Notes: generated from the letters alone by a model not told the origin. Shown: positions 24,333 to 33,292, numbered from the stretch's first letter. The stretch is DNA of 64,000 bases from Amycolatopsis viridis (GCF_011758765.1 NZ_JAANOU010000001.1:992001-1056000), one strand, 5' to 3'. Numbers and translations: made by a program.

Positions 24333-25451
24333 ATGACGGACTTGACCGACGTACCGAAGACACCGGCCGACCTCGGTGTCGCGCCCGAGCCGCCGATGCG
24401 CCTGCTCGGCGAGGACGGCGAGCTGCTGGCAGGTGCCGCGGACGCCGGCATCACCGCCGAGCTCACCCGGGGCCTGTACCGCGACATGGTGCTCGCGCGC
24501 CAGTTCGACCAGGATGCGTTCAACCTCCAGCGCCAGGGCGAGCTCGGGTTGTGGTTGTCCTGCCGCGGGCAGGAGGCGGCCCAGGTCGGCAGCATCCGGG
24601 CCGTCCGCGCGAGCGATCACGTGTTCCCGTCCTACCGGGAACACGCGGCCGCGTTGTGCCGCGGCCTGGAACCCGCGGAACTGCTGACGCAGTGGCGCGG
24701 CACCGCCCACGGGGGCTGGGACCCCAGCGGGTACCGCTTCCACCTCTATTCGCTGGTCTTGTCCACCCAGCTGCTGCACGCCACCGGCTACGCACTGGGC
24801 GTGGCCGCCGACCGGCGCCGGGAGCCCGGCGTGGACGAGATCGTGCTGTGCTACTTCGGTGACGGTGCGGCGAGCCAGGGCGACGCGAACGAGGCCCTGA
24901 ACTGGGCGGCGGTGACCGGCGCGCCGCTGGTGTTCTTCTGCCAGAACAACCAGTGGGCGATCTCGACCCCGTCCGCCGCGCAGAGCCGGACCCCGTTGCA
25001 CGTGCGGGCGGCCGGTTTCGGCCTGACCGCCACGGTCGTCGACGGCAACGACGTGCTCGCCGTGCACGCGGCGACCGCGGCGGCGGCCGCACGGGTTCGC
25101 GCCGGCGGGCCGCCCGAGTTCATCGAGGCGATCACCTACCGGATGGCGGGGCACTCCACTTCGGACGATCCCACCCGGTACCGGGACGCCGAGGAGGTGC
25201 GGCGCTGGGAGGAGCGGGACCCGGTCACGCGCGTGCGGCGGCTGCTCGACGCCCGCGGCTGGGCCGGCGAGGAGTTCCACACCGCGCTGAAGGAGGAGGC
25301 AACGGCGCTGTCCGAAGCGACTCGTGCCGCCTGCCGGGCCCTGGCGCCGCCGCCGCTGGAGGACACCTTCCGCCACACCCTGGTCGAGGAGACCGCGGCG
25401 CTGCGTGCGGAACGTGAGCGGTACACCGCGTGGCGGGAGTCCTTCGCATGA
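24333..25451 (+). CDS. bkdA: Branched-chain 2-oxoacid dehydrogenase E1 alpha
   Basis: 372 residues. Thiamine diphosphate-binding motif GDGAASQGDANEALNWAAV...NN is present, as are the E1alpha segment RDMVLARQFDQDAFNLQRQGELGLW and the C-terminal TYRMAGHSTSDDPTRYR (phosphorylation-loop equivalent). With E1beta it decarboxylates the ketoacids from Val, Leu and Ile. The wide context (E1beta, E2 and an amino acid dehydrogenase in a row) supports branched-chain rather than pyruvate specificity. It overlaps the E1beta start by four bases. Confidence 0.92.
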   Translation: MTDLTDVPKTPADLGVAPEPPMRLLGEDGELLAGAADAGITAELTRGLYRDMVLARQFDQDAFNLQRQGELGLWLSCRGQEAAQVGSIRAVRASDHVFPSYREHAAALCRGLEPAELLTQWRGTAHGGWDPSGYRFHLYSLVLSTQLLHATGYALGVAADRRREPGVDEIVLCYFGDGAASQGDANEALNWAAVTGAPLVFFCQNNQWAISTPSAAQSRTPLHVRAAGFGLTATVVDGNDVLAVHAATAAAAARVRAGGPPEFIEAITYRMAGHSTSDDPTRYRDAEEVRRWEERDPVTRVRRLLDARGWAGEEFHTALKEEATALSEATRAACRALAPPPLEDTFRHTLVEETAALRAERERYTAWRESFA

Positions 25452-26455
25452 GCACGACAGCAGAAGTGCCCGCCGGGGAACTCACGCTGGGAGCCGCGCT
25501 CAACGCCGGTCTCCGGCAGGCCATGGCCGACGACGAGTCGGTGATCCTCGTCGGCGAGGACATCGGCGCGCTCGGCGGGGTGTTCCGCGTGACCGATGGC
25601 TTGCGCGCCGAGTTCGGCGACCACCGGGTGATCGATTCGCTGCTCGCCGAATCCGGCATCGTCGGCACCGCGATCGGCCTGGCGCTGCGCGGGTACCGGC
25701 CGGTCTGCGAGATCCAGTTCGACGGCTTCGTCTACCCGGCGTTCGACCAGATCGTCTCGCAGCTGGCCAAGCTGCGTGCCCGCTCCGGGGGACGGCTCCG
25801 CATCCCGGTGACGATCCGGATCCCGTGCGGTGGCGGGATCGGTGCGGTCGAGCACCACAGCGAGTCCAACGAAGCCTATTTCTGCCACACCGCCGGCCTC
25901 CGGGTCGTCGCGTGCGCCAGCCCCGCCGACGCGCACTGGATGATCCAGCAAGCCATCGCCTGCGACGACCCGGTGATCTTCTACGAACCGAAACGCCGGT
26001 ACTGGGACAAGGCGCCCGTCGAACCGGGCCCGGTGCCGGCCGATGCGCCCGCCCTCGATCAGGCGCGCATCGCGCGGGCCGGTGCGGACGTCACGGTGAT
26101 CGCGTACGGCCCGGCGGTCCGCGTCGCACTGGACGCGGCGACCGTCGCCGAATCCGAGGGCCGGTCGCTGGAGGTGATCGACCTGCGTTCGCTGTCGCCG
26201 CTGGACTTCGGCACGCTCACCGCCTCCGTGCGCAAGACCGGCCGTGTGGTGGTCGTGCACGAGGCGCCCACGTTCTGCGGGCTCGGCGCCGAGATCGCCG
26301 CGGAGATCACCGAACGGTGCTTCCACCTGCTCGAAGCCCCGGTGCAGCGGGTCGGTGGCTGGAACACCCCGTACCCACCGGCCCGGACCGAAGAGCACTA
26401 CCTGCCCGACCTCGACCGCGTGCTGGATGCGGTCGACGGCACCTACCAGTACTGA
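25448..26455 (+). CDS. bkdB: Branched-chain 2-oxoacid dehydrogenase E1 beta
   Basis: 335 residues, normal length. Transketolase pyrimidine-binding domain (LGAALNAGLRQAMADDESVILVGEDIGALGGVFRVTDGL) and C-terminal transketolase domain (DVTVIAYGPAVRVALDAATVAESEGRSLEVIDLRSLSPLD). The EHHSESNEAYFCHTAGLRVV segment is characteristic of E1beta. Forms the alpha2beta2 E1 component with the preceding product. ATG at 25448 overlaps the E1alpha stop. Confidence 0.93.
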   Translation: MSTTAEVPAGELTLGAALNAGLRQAMADDESVILVGEDIGALGGVFRVTDGLRAEFGDHRVIDSLLAESGIVGTAIGLALRGYRPVCEIQFDGFVYPAFDQIVSQLAKLRARSGGRLRIPVTIRIPCGGGIGAVEHHSESNEAYFCHTAGLRVVACASPADAHWMIQQAIACDDPVIFYEPKRRYWDKAPVEPGPVPADAPALDQARIARAGADVTVIAYGPAVRVALDAATVAESEGRSLEVIDLRSLSPLDFGTLTASVRKTGRVVVVHEAPTFCGLGAEIAAEITERCFHLLEAPVQRVGGWNTPYPPARTEEHYLPDLDRVLDAVDGTYQY

Positions 26456-26486
26456 CCGCCCGCGCCAGTCTTCCCGAAGGACCCAG

Positions 26487-27737
26487 ATGGCCGAAGCACA
26501 CCAGTTCACCCTGCCCGACGTGGGCGAAGGACTCACCGAAGCCGAGATCGTCGCCTGGCGCGTCCGGCCCGGCGACGCGGTGGAGGTGAACGACATCCTG
26601 GTCGAGGTCGAAACCGCGAAGTCCCTCGTCGAACTGCCGTCGCCGTACGCCGGGGTGATCAGCGACCTGCACGCGGCCGAGGGGGACACCGTCGAGGTCG
26701 GTTCCGTCATCGTCAGCTTCGGTGCGGCCGGTGCCCGCCCGGCCGAGCCGGAGCCCGAGCCGGCGCCCGAGCCGGAGGAAGAACGGCGGCCGGTGCTGGT
26801 GGGTTACGGGCCGAGCCGCCGGAAGGTGGCGCGCCGCGCCCGCAAACCCGGCTACCGGCCCGTCCCGAACCCGCCGCAGCAGACAGCTCCCGGCAAGCCG
26901 CACGCCACCCCACCGGTCCGCCTGCTCGCCCGCGAACTCGGTGTCGACCTGACCGCGGTGCGTCCGACGGGACCGTGGGAACGGATCACCCGATCCGACG
27001 TGCGGGCCGCCGCGGAGCGGACGGCGGGCAGCGGCGAACCGGCGGAGACCCGGATCCCGGTCAGGGGGGTGCGCAAGGCGACGGCGGAGGCGATGGTCTC
27101 CTCGGCCTTCACCGCCCCGCACGTCACGGAGTGGGTGACCGCCGACGTCACCGAGTCGCTGGCGCTGCTGGACCAGCTCCGCGCCGACCCCGCGTTCCGC
27201 GGAGCCCGGCTCACCCCGCTCGTGCTGATCGTGCGGGCGGTGCTGTCCGCGCTGCGCGCGCACCCCGCCATCAACGCGAAGTGGGACGGCGGCGCGGGCG
27301 AAATCGTGCAGTACCGCGATGTGAACCTCGGGATCGCGGTGGCCGCCCCGCGCGGCCTGCTCGTGCCCACCATCAAGTCGGCGCAGCAGCTCGGCACGCG
27401 CGAGCTCTGCGACGCCCTCGACGAGCTGATCGTCCAGGCGCGGGACGGGAAGACGCCGCCGGAGGCGATGACCGGCGGCACGTTCACCATCACCAACATC
27501 GGGGTCTTCGGCGTCGACGGCGGCACCCCGATCCTGAACCCCGGCGAGGCCGGCATCCTCTGCGTCGGCCAGATCGTGCGCAGGCCGTGGGAACACCGGG
27601 GCGCGATCGAGCTCCGCAGCGTCTGCACGCTGTCGCTGTCCTTCGACCACCGGCTCGTCGACGGGCAGCTGGGCAGCGCGGTACTCGCGCACATCGCGCA
27701 GTTGCTCACCCAGCCGTCACTCGCGCTCGTCCGATGA
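26487..27737 (+). CDS. bkdC: Branched-chain 2-oxoacid dehydrogenase E2 (dihydrolipoyl acyltransferase)
   Basis: 416 residues. One lipoyl domain (FTLPDVGEGLTEAEIVAW; lipoyl-Lys in VETAKSLVELPSP, about residue 45), a flexible Pro/Glu-rich linker, a peripheral subunit-binding domain (PPVRLLARELGVDLTAVRPTGPWERITRSDV) and a catalytic domain ending in SLSFDHRLVDGQLG with the active-site His and Asp. Transfers the acyl group to CoA. CGAAGGA precedes the ATG. No E3 (lipoamide dehydrogenase) gene is in the window, so E3 must be shared from elsewhere. Confidence 0.93.
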   Translation: MAEAHQFTLPDVGEGLTEAEIVAWRVRPGDAVEVNDILVEVETAKSLVELPSPYAGVISDLHAAEGDTVEVGSVIVSFGAAGARPAEPEPEPAPEPEEERRPVLVGYGPSRRKVARRARKPGYRPVPNPPQQTAPGKPHATPPVRLLARELGVDLTAVRPTGPWERITRSDVRAAAERTAGSGEPAETRIPVRGVRKATAEAMVSSAFTAPHVTEWVTADVTESLALLDQLRADPAFRGARLTPLVLIVRAVLSALRAHPAINAKWDGGAGEIVQYRDVNLGIAVAAPRGLLVPTIKSAQQLGTRELCDALDELIVQARDGKTPPEAMTGGTFTITNIGVFGVDGGTPILNPGEAGILCVGQIVRRPWEHRGAIELRSVCTLSLSFDHRLVDGQLGSAVLAHIAQLLTQPSLALVR

Positions 27738-27769
27738 GCGCTGTTCCGGTTCACCTGAAAGGAAATCTC

Positions 27770-28822
27770 ATGCCGATCAGCCTCGGAGACGCCGTGCCCG
27801 ACGATGCCGAATTCGAGCAGATCCTGCACTGCTCGGACGACCACAGCGGGCTGTCCTCGGTGATCGCCATCCACGACACCACACTCGGGCCGTCCCTGGG
27901 CGGCATCCGCATGCGGCGCTACCCCGACCAGGCGGCCGCCGCCGCGGACGCGAAGCGGCTCGCCGAGGCGATGACGTACAAGTCCGCGCTGGCGGGTCTC
28001 GACCTCGGTGGTGGCAAGAGCGTGATCAACGCCGATCCGGCCGCGCCGGACCGGAACGAGTTGCTGCTCGCGCACGCCCGGCACATCCAGTCTCTGGGCG
28101 GCCGCTACATCCCCGCGGTCGACATGGGAACGACCGTCGCGGACCTGCGTCTCGTCGGAACCGTCGTGTCGACGGTGTCGAGCAGCCGCCGTGACCCGTC
28201 GGACTTCACCGCGCGTGGCGTCGTCGCGGCCATCCGGGGTGCGGTGCAGGCGACCGAAGGCCGCGGCCTGAGCGGGTTGCGGGTCGGCATCCAGGGCCTC
28301 GGGCACGTCGGCAGGCAGATCGCCGACCTGCTCGCGGACGAGGGCGCGAAGCTCGTCGTCGCGGACATCGACGATCGCCGGGCGCGGGAGGTGCGGGCCC
28401 GGACCGGTGCGGTCGTGGTCCCGCCGTCGGACATCCTGCTCGCCGATGTCGACGTGCTGTGCCCGTGCGCCGCGGGCGGTGTGGTCGATGCGGAGCTGGC
28501 GAAGACGCTCACCGCGCGCTACGTCATCGGCGCGGCGAACAACGTGCTCGCCGATCCGGCGCTCGCCGCCACGTTGCGCGCGCGGGACATCGTGCACGTC
28601 CCGGACTTCGTCGCCAACGCCGGCGGTCTCATCGCCTGCGCCGCGGAGGTCCGCGGTGACGATTCCGATTTGCTGCACCGGGTGGAGGCCATCGGCGACA
28701 CCACCGAGAACCTCCTCCGGACGGCCGGCCGGCGCGGGCAGGACACCGTGTCGGTCGCGATGCAGCTCGCGGAGGACCGCATCGCCGGGGCACGGGCGGC
28801 CGGGAAAACCGTTCCCCGGTAA
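27770..28822 (+). CDS. Leucine/valine dehydrogenase (Glu/Leu/Phe/Val dehydrogenase family)
   Basis: 350 residues, typical of leucine or valine dehydrogenases. The catalytic Lys lies in LDLGGGKSVINAD, a second Lys in AMTYKSALAG, and the NAD-binding fold in GIQGLGHVGRQIADLLADEGA. It deaminates branched-chain amino acids to the ketoacids used by the dehydrogenase complex encoded just upstream. The ATG at 27770 has GAAAGGA at 6 bases; an upstream ATG at 27734 overlaps the E2 stop but lacks a ribosome site. Val versus Leu preference cannot be read. Confidence 0.92.
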   Translation: MPISLGDAVPDDAEFEQILHCSDDHSGLSSVIAIHDTTLGPSLGGIRMRRYPDQAAAAADAKRLAEAMTYKSALAGLDLGGGKSVINADPAAPDRNELLLAHARHIQSLGGRYIPAVDMGTTVADLRLVGTVVSTVSSSRRDPSDFTARGVVAAIRGAVQATEGRGLSGLRVGIQGLGHVGRQIADLLADEGAKLVVADIDDRRAREVRARTGAVVVPPSDILLADVDVLCPCAAGGVVDAELAKTLTARYVIGAANNVLADPALAATLRARDIVHVPDFVANAGGLIACAAEVRGDDSDLLHRVEAIGDTTENLLRTAGRRGQDTVSVAMQLAEDRIAGARAAGKTVPR

Positions 28823-28842
28823 CCGGTTCGCGCCACAGCGGC

Positions 28843-29754
28843 TCAGTGGTGCACGGCTTCGTCCAGGAGATGGGCCAGGGCGGTCAGCTGCGGGCTGGTG
28901 TGCTCGGTGCGCCAGACGAGGCCGAGCTGGCTGGTGGCTTCGAGTCCTCGGACGGGGATGACGTCGAGGTCACCGCGGCTGCTGTGCTCGATGAGGGGCC
29001 GGCAGACCAGCATGCCGTGCCGCCCGGTCGCGGCGAGGGCGAGTCCCTGCTGGATGGTGGTGATCCCGGTGGTGGACAGGATCGGCGTCCCGGATGGCGT
29101 GGTCAGCGGGGTGCGGGCGGTTTTCCAGTAGTCCGGCGCATCGCCCTCGCGGTGGAGCAGGTCGATCTCGGCCAGTTCCTCCGCGGTGAGGTTCTCCCGT
29201 TCGGTGAGCGGGTGGCCGCGAGCGAGGACGAGGAACTGGTCCTGGGCCGGGAAGCGGAAGCCGACGGTCAGGTCGGGTTCGTGCACCGGCAGCTCGATGA
29301 TCGCCGCGTCCAGCTCGCCCGCGGTGAGGGCGGTGAAGGGCGAGCCCAGGGGCAGGTCGTGGGTGTGCACGGTGACCCCGTGCTGCTCGTACAGCGCGCG
29401 GAAGGTGCGGGTGATCTCTTCGTAGACCATACCGGTGAACCCGATCCGCAGCTCCTCCAGCGCGCCGCGCATGGCGCGCTCCCGGGCGTGGGCGAAGGCC
29501 GTGGCGAGGTTCTGGTAGGCGGGCCGGACCTCCCGGACGAACTGCTCACCGAGCCGGGTCAGCGCGACCCGGCGGCTGGTGCGCTGCACCAGGCGGGCAC
29601 CGACGCGGTGTTCCAGGGAGGCGATGAGCTGGCTGGCCCGGGATTGCGAGTAGCCCAGGCGTTCGGCGGTGCGCCCGAAGTGCAGCTCGTCGGCCAGGGT
29701 CAGCAGGCACTCGATCTGCTGGAGATGGACCTGGTTCATCGTCGGGACCCGCAC
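28843..29754 (-). CDS. LysR-family regulator
   Basis: 303 residues (298 if the ATG at 29739 is used). N-terminal winged HTH (LQQIECLLTLADELHFGRTAERLGYSQSRASQLIASLEHRVGARL) and a LysR substrate-binding domain (ELRIGFTGMVYEEITRTFRALY; LVLARGHPLTERENL). Divergent from an MFS exporter gene. The start codon borders a perfect palindrome that is probably its own binding site. Likely controls the transporter and itself. Confidence 0.92.
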   Translation of the reverse strand: MRVPTMNQVHLQQIECLLTLADELHFGRTAERLGYSQSRASQLIASLEHRVGARLVQRTSRRVALTRLGEQFVREVRPAYQNLATAFAHARERAMRGALEELRIGFTGMVYEEITRTFRALYEQHGVTVHTHDLPLGSPFTALTAGELDAAIIELPVHEPDLTVGFRFPAQDQFLVLARGHPLTERENLTAEELAEIDLLHREGDAPDYWKTARTPLTTPSGTPILSTTGITTIQQGLALAATGRHGMLVCRPLIEHSSRGDLDVIPVRGLEATSQLGLVWRTEHTSPQLTALAHLLDEAVHH

Positions 29755-29777
29755 ATCGATGAGTCTAGCTCATCGAT
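29755..29777. promoter_or_regulatory. 23-bp palindromic LysR operator
   Basis: Perfect inverted repeat ATCGATGAG / CTCATCGAT with a TCTAG centre, immediately upstream of the LysR start and about 50 bases before the MFS start. The position between divergent genes is typical of LysR autoregulation. Confidence 0.7.
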
Positions 29778-29829
29778 CGGTGAGGAGATCGGCGTTGTTC
29801 CCCGCGTGGAGCTCGGGTGGACTGGCGGC

Positions 29830-31053
29830 ATGCCCGCTGCTGATCCCTTCCCCACCACGCCCGCGCGCACGGAGCCCGCGGAGCGCACCAGCCCCGGCCA
29901 GTGGGTCGCGGTGGCGATGGTGACGTTGAGCACCTTCCTGGTGGTGACCTCGGAAATGCTGCCGGTCGGGGTGCTCACTCCGATGGCCGACGGGCTGGGC
30001 ATCTCGTCCGGGGTGGCCGGGTCGAGCCTGACGATCACCGGGCTGGTCGCCGCGGTGACCGCGCCGGTGGTGCCGCGGCTGCTGGGGAACGCGGACCGCC
30101 GCCACGTGCTGGCGGTCGCGGTGCTGGCCCTGACGGTGGGGAACGTGCTCACCGCGGTCTCCACCGGTTTCGGGATGCTGGTGGCGTCCCGGACCGTGCT
30201 CGGTCTCGGCATGGGCACGGTGTGGGGACTCGCGGCCGCGGTCGCCGCCCGCCTGGTGGCTCCGCGGAGTGCTGCCCTGGCGGTGTCCATCGCCGTGTCC
30301 GGAGTCGCCTCCGCCTCGGTGTTCGGTGTCCCGCTGGGAACCCTGATCGGCAACGCCTTCGGCTGGCGCACGGCCTTCGCCGCGCTCGCCGGTCTCGGGG
30401 TCGTGCTCGCGGCCGGACTGCTGGCCGCGTTGCCCCGGCTGCGCCGGCCACAGACCACCGAGGCAGGCGACGAAGCGCCGCGCCGCTCGCTGGTGCGCCC
30501 GGCGGTGGTGATCGGTTTGCTCGTCGTGGTCTTCCTGGTCACCGCCCACTTCGCCGCCTACACCTACGTCCGTCCCGCCCTGGAGCAGCTGCCGCGGCTC
30601 GCGCCGGATGCCGTGGCCCTGCTGTTGCTGATCTACGGCGTGTTCGGGCTGGCCGGGAACTTCCTCGCGGGCGCCGCCGCCGCCCGTCGGGCCAAGGCCA
30701 CGGTGCTCGCGCTGGCCGCCGGGATCGCCGCCGCGATCGCCGCACTGGCGTTGTTCGGCAGCGGTGCGCTGGCGGCGGGGCTGGCGATCGCGTTGTGGGG
30801 GATCGCCTACGGCGGGCTGTCGGTGGGTGGCCAGCTCTGGATGACGCAGGCGGCACCGGACCGGGTGGAGCACGTCACCGGGATCTACGTCGGCTTCTTC
30901 ACCGCCGCCATCGCCGCCGGGGCGTTCCTCGGCGGGGTGGTGATCGAGACCGCGGGCATCGTCACCCTGCTGTGGGCGACCGCCGGACTCGCCGCCCTGT
31001 CCCTGGTGATCGGGCTCGCGGCGCGAGGTCCCCGGGTGACCGCCGCCGGCTAG
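29830..31053 (+). CDS. MFS transporter (DHA1 drug/sugar efflux type)
   Basis: 407 residues, twelve predicted membrane helices. FLVVTSEMLPVGVLTPMADGLGISSGVAG is the first-helix pattern of the AraJ/YdhP/Cml-type DHA1 efflux subfamily. Motif C-like GVASASVFGVPLGTLIGNAFGWR is present in helix 5. Probably exports a sugar, arabinose-like compound or drug. The ATG at 29830 was chosen as the first in-frame start after the operator; the much longer open frame upstream is antisense to the LysR gene. Confidence 0.9.
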   Translation: MPAADPFPTTPARTEPAERTSPGQWVAVAMVTLSTFLVVTSEMLPVGVLTPMADGLGISSGVAGSSLTITGLVAAVTAPVVPRLLGNADRRHVLAVAVLALTVGNVLTAVSTGFGMLVASRTVLGLGMGTVWGLAAAVAARLVAPRSAALAVSIAVSGVASASVFGVPLGTLIGNAFGWRTAFAALAGLGVVLAAGLLAALPRLRRPQTTEAGDEAPRRSLVRPAVVIGLLVVVFLVTAHFAAYTYVRPALEQLPRLAPDAVALLLLIYGVFGLAGNFLAGAAAARRAKATVLALAAGIAAAIAALALFGSGALAAGLAIALWGIAYGGLSVGGQLWMTQAAPDRVEHVTGIYVGFFTAAIAAGAFLGGVVIETAGIVTLLWATAGLAALSLVIGLAARGPRVTAAG

Positions 31054-31074
31054 CGTTCCGGCCGGACCCGGCCG

Positions 31075-31413
31075 CACCGGTGAGGCGTGCCGGACGACGA
31101 TGTCGCCGCCGTGGCTGCGCAGGCGCACCGGGACGGGCCGGCCGGCCGGTCCGGCTCCCGCGAACTCGTTGCGCACCCGGCCGGCCGAGGTGTGCGCGTC
31201 CAGCGCGACCGCGAGACCACTGGGAATCCCGACCTGGACGGTGCCGGTGGCGGCGGACGGGGCGGCCGGGCCGCCGAGCTCGCCGATGCGGATGCTGCAG
31301 CTCCACCAGCACCTCGACCGTGGTGTCGGCGCGGTCACCGGCGACGAACCGATGTCGCCGAACACGATGTCGACGGTCGCGGAAATCGGGGCGGGGGTCT
31401 CGAACTTCTGCAC
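31075..31413 (-). pseudogene. Decayed DUF4097 beta-strand-repeat protein gene
   Basis: A good ribosome site (GGGGAGG) and GTG start a frame reading VQKFETPAPISATVDIVFGDI, the usual beginning of DUF4097 proteins. The homology then jumps frame (RFVAGDRADTTVEV) and reappears in the first frame as IRIGELGGPA, then LAVALDAHTSAGRVRNEF and GDIVVRHA. Intact relatives are about 220 residues; here only about 113 codons remain, so there is a one-base deletion near 31350 plus an internal loss of roughly 90 codons. No proper stop is retained. It is a dead gene beside the exporter operon. Confidence 0.65.
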
Positions 31414-31531
31414 GGTGTGCCTCCCCGGGCTCGTTGCGGTGTCCCCGTCCGCCGGGGACCTGATCACGATCGCCCGGCGCTGACACGTCACCGCCACCGC
31501 GCCTGACCCGGCGGGACACCGGCTCCCGGGC

Positions 31532-31576
31532 GTGTCAGAGCCGTGTCAGGGCAGTGTCAGAGCGACCGTCGACAGT
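31532..31576 (+). promoter_or_regulatory. SARP-type triple heptad and promoter of the DrrAB operon
   Basis: GTGTCAG occurs at 31532, 31543 and 31554, exactly 11 bases apart with 4-base spacers. This is the arrangement that SARP/AfsR activators recognise upstream of a -10 element. A -10-like GACAGT lies at 31571-31576. Transcription would then begin at or next to the ATG at 31584, making a leaderless message, in line with the absence of a ribosome site. The matching regulator gene lies at the end of this operon. Confidence 0.72.
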
Positions 31577-31583
31577 GGTCGCC

Positions 31584-32528
31584 ATGACGAACTCCGCGAT
31601 CACGGCCTCCGGGCTACGGAAGGCCTACCAGGACAAAGTCGTGCTCGACGGCGTCGACCTGGACGTGCGCACGGGCACCGTGTTCTCCCTGCTCGGCCCG
31701 AACGGGGCCGGCAAGACCACCACCGTCAACGTCCTCACCACACTGCTGAAGGCCGACAGCGGCACCGTCCGCGTCGCCGGGCACGACGTCGCCACCGAAA
31801 CCAAGGCGGTGCGCTCGGCGATCGGGGTCACCGGCCAGTTCGCGGCCGTGGACGAGCTGCTGACCGGCGAGGAGAACCTCCAGCTGATGGCCGATCTGCG
31901 GCACCTGGGCACCCGGGAGAGCAAGCGGGTCGTCGAGGATCTGCTGCACCGGTTCGACCTGACCGAGTCGGCGCGCAAGACCGCGGCCACCTACTCCGGG
32001 GGCATGCGGCGGAAGCTGGACCTGGCGATGACCCTGGTCGGGCGGCCCCGCATCATCTTCCTGGACGAGCCGACCACCGGGCTGGACCCGCGCAGCCGCC
32101 GGACGATGTGGACGATCGTGCGGGACCTGGTGGCCGAGGGCATCACCATCTTCCTCACCACCCAGTACCTCGAGGAGGCCGACCAGCTCGCCGACCGGAT
32201 CGCGGTGCTGGACCGGGGCAAGCTGGTGGCCGAGGGCACCCCCGGCGAGCTGAAGCGGATGATCCCCGGCGGTCACGTGCGGTTCCGCTTCCCCGACGCC
32301 GAGCGGCTCGCCGCGGCCACCCGGGTGCTGCCGGACGGCACGCCGGACGAGGAGAACCTGACCCTGCGGTTGCCCAGCGACGGTGGCGTGAAGTCGCTGC
32401 GGACGGTGCTGGACCGCCTCGACGACTACGCGATCGAGGTCGAGGAGTTCTCCGTGCACACGCCGGACCTCGACGACGTTTTCCTCGCCCTGACCGGACA
32501 CTCGCACACGGAGGCCGACGCCCGATGA
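31584..32528 (+). CDS. DrrA-type ABC exporter ATPase
   Basis: 314 residues. Walker A GPNGAGKTTT, signature YSGGMRRKLDLAM, Walker B IIFLDEPTTGLDP and the DrrA C-terminal extension (residues about 225-314, ending VHTPDLDDVFLALTGH). Powers efflux of a drug-like or lipid compound. The ATG at 31584 is preferred; GTG at 31554 would lie inside the third heptad. Overlaps the permease gene by ATGA. Confidence 0.93.
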   Translation: MTNSAITASGLRKAYQDKVVLDGVDLDVRTGTVFSLLGPNGAGKTTTVNVLTTLLKADSGTVRVAGHDVATETKAVRSAIGVTGQFAAVDELLTGEENLQLMADLRHLGTRESKRVVEDLLHRFDLTESARKTAATYSGGMRRKLDLAMTLVGRPRIIFLDEPTTGLDPRSRRTMWTIVRDLVAEGITIFLTTQYLEEADQLADRIAVLDRGKLVAEGTPGELKRMIPGGHVRFRFPDAERLAAATRVLPDGTPDEENLTLRLPSDGGVKSLRTVLDRLDDYAIEVEEFSVHTPDLDDVFLALTGHSHTEADAR

Positions 32529-33292
32529 GCACCACCACTGCAGCCGCACCCCTGACCGACGCCGCGATCATGCTGCGGCGCAACTTCAAGCACACCCTGC
32601 GGAACCCGGTCGCGTTGTTCAACTCGATCCTGATGCCGCTCATCATGATGCTGATCTTCGTGTACGTGTTCGGCGACGCCTTCGACGTCGGTGTCGACTA
32701 CATCGACTACGCGGTGCCCGGCATGCTCATGATGACGGTCAGCTACGGTCTGAGCGCCACCTCGGCCGCCGTCAGCTCGGACATGGCGAAGGGCATCATC
32801 AACCGCTTCAAGGTCATGGACGTCTCCCGGGGCGCGGTCCTGACCGCTCATGTCGTGGCGACGATGGTGCGCACCCTGCTGGCCCTCGCGGTCGTCCTCG
32901 GCGTGGGTCTGCTGCTCGGGTTCAGCCCGGCCGCGACCTTCCCGCAGTGGCTCGGCGTCGCCGGCATCCTGGTGCTGACGGTGTTCGCGGTCAGCTGGCT
33001 CACCGTCGCGCTCGGACTCGCCGCGAAGACACCGGAGTCGGCCGGGTTCGCCACGGTTCCGCTGATCATGTTGCCGTTCCTGAGCAGCGCGATCGTGCCG
33101 GCGGAGAAGATGGGCCCGGGGATCCGGGAGTTCGCGGAGTACCAGCCGTTCACGCCGATCATCGAAACCGTGCGCGGGCTGTTCACCGGCGCCCCGTCGG
33201 CCGGCAGCGTGATCGCCGCCGTGGCCTGGTGCGCGGGGATCGCGATCGCCGGCTACGTGTGGGCGCGCGCGAAGTTCAGCAAGCGAGCGTGA
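32525..33292 (+). CDS. DrrB-type ABC-2 exporter permease
   Basis: 255 residues, six membrane helices, ABC2_membrane family (LRRNFKHTLRNPVALFNSILMPLIMMLIFVYVFG; IINRFKVMDVSRGAVLTAHV; FLSSAIVPAEKMGPGIREFAEYQPFTPIIETVRGL, the DrrB signature). Forms the exporter with the preceding ATPase. Its 3' end overlaps the convergent SARP/AfsR-like gene by 17 bases. Confidence 0.93.
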   Translation: MSTTTAAAPLTDAAIMLRRNFKHTLRNPVALFNSILMPLIMMLIFVYVFGDAFDVGVDYIDYAVPGMLMMTVSYGLSATSAAVSSDMAKGIINRFKVMDVSRGAVLTAHVVATMVRTLLALAVVLGVGLLLGFSPAATFPQWLGVAGILVLTVFAVSWLTVALGLAAKTPESAGFATVPLIMLPFLSSAIVPAEKMGPGIREFAEYQPFTPIIETVRGLFTGAPSAGSVIAAVAWCAGIAIAGYVWARAKFSKRA

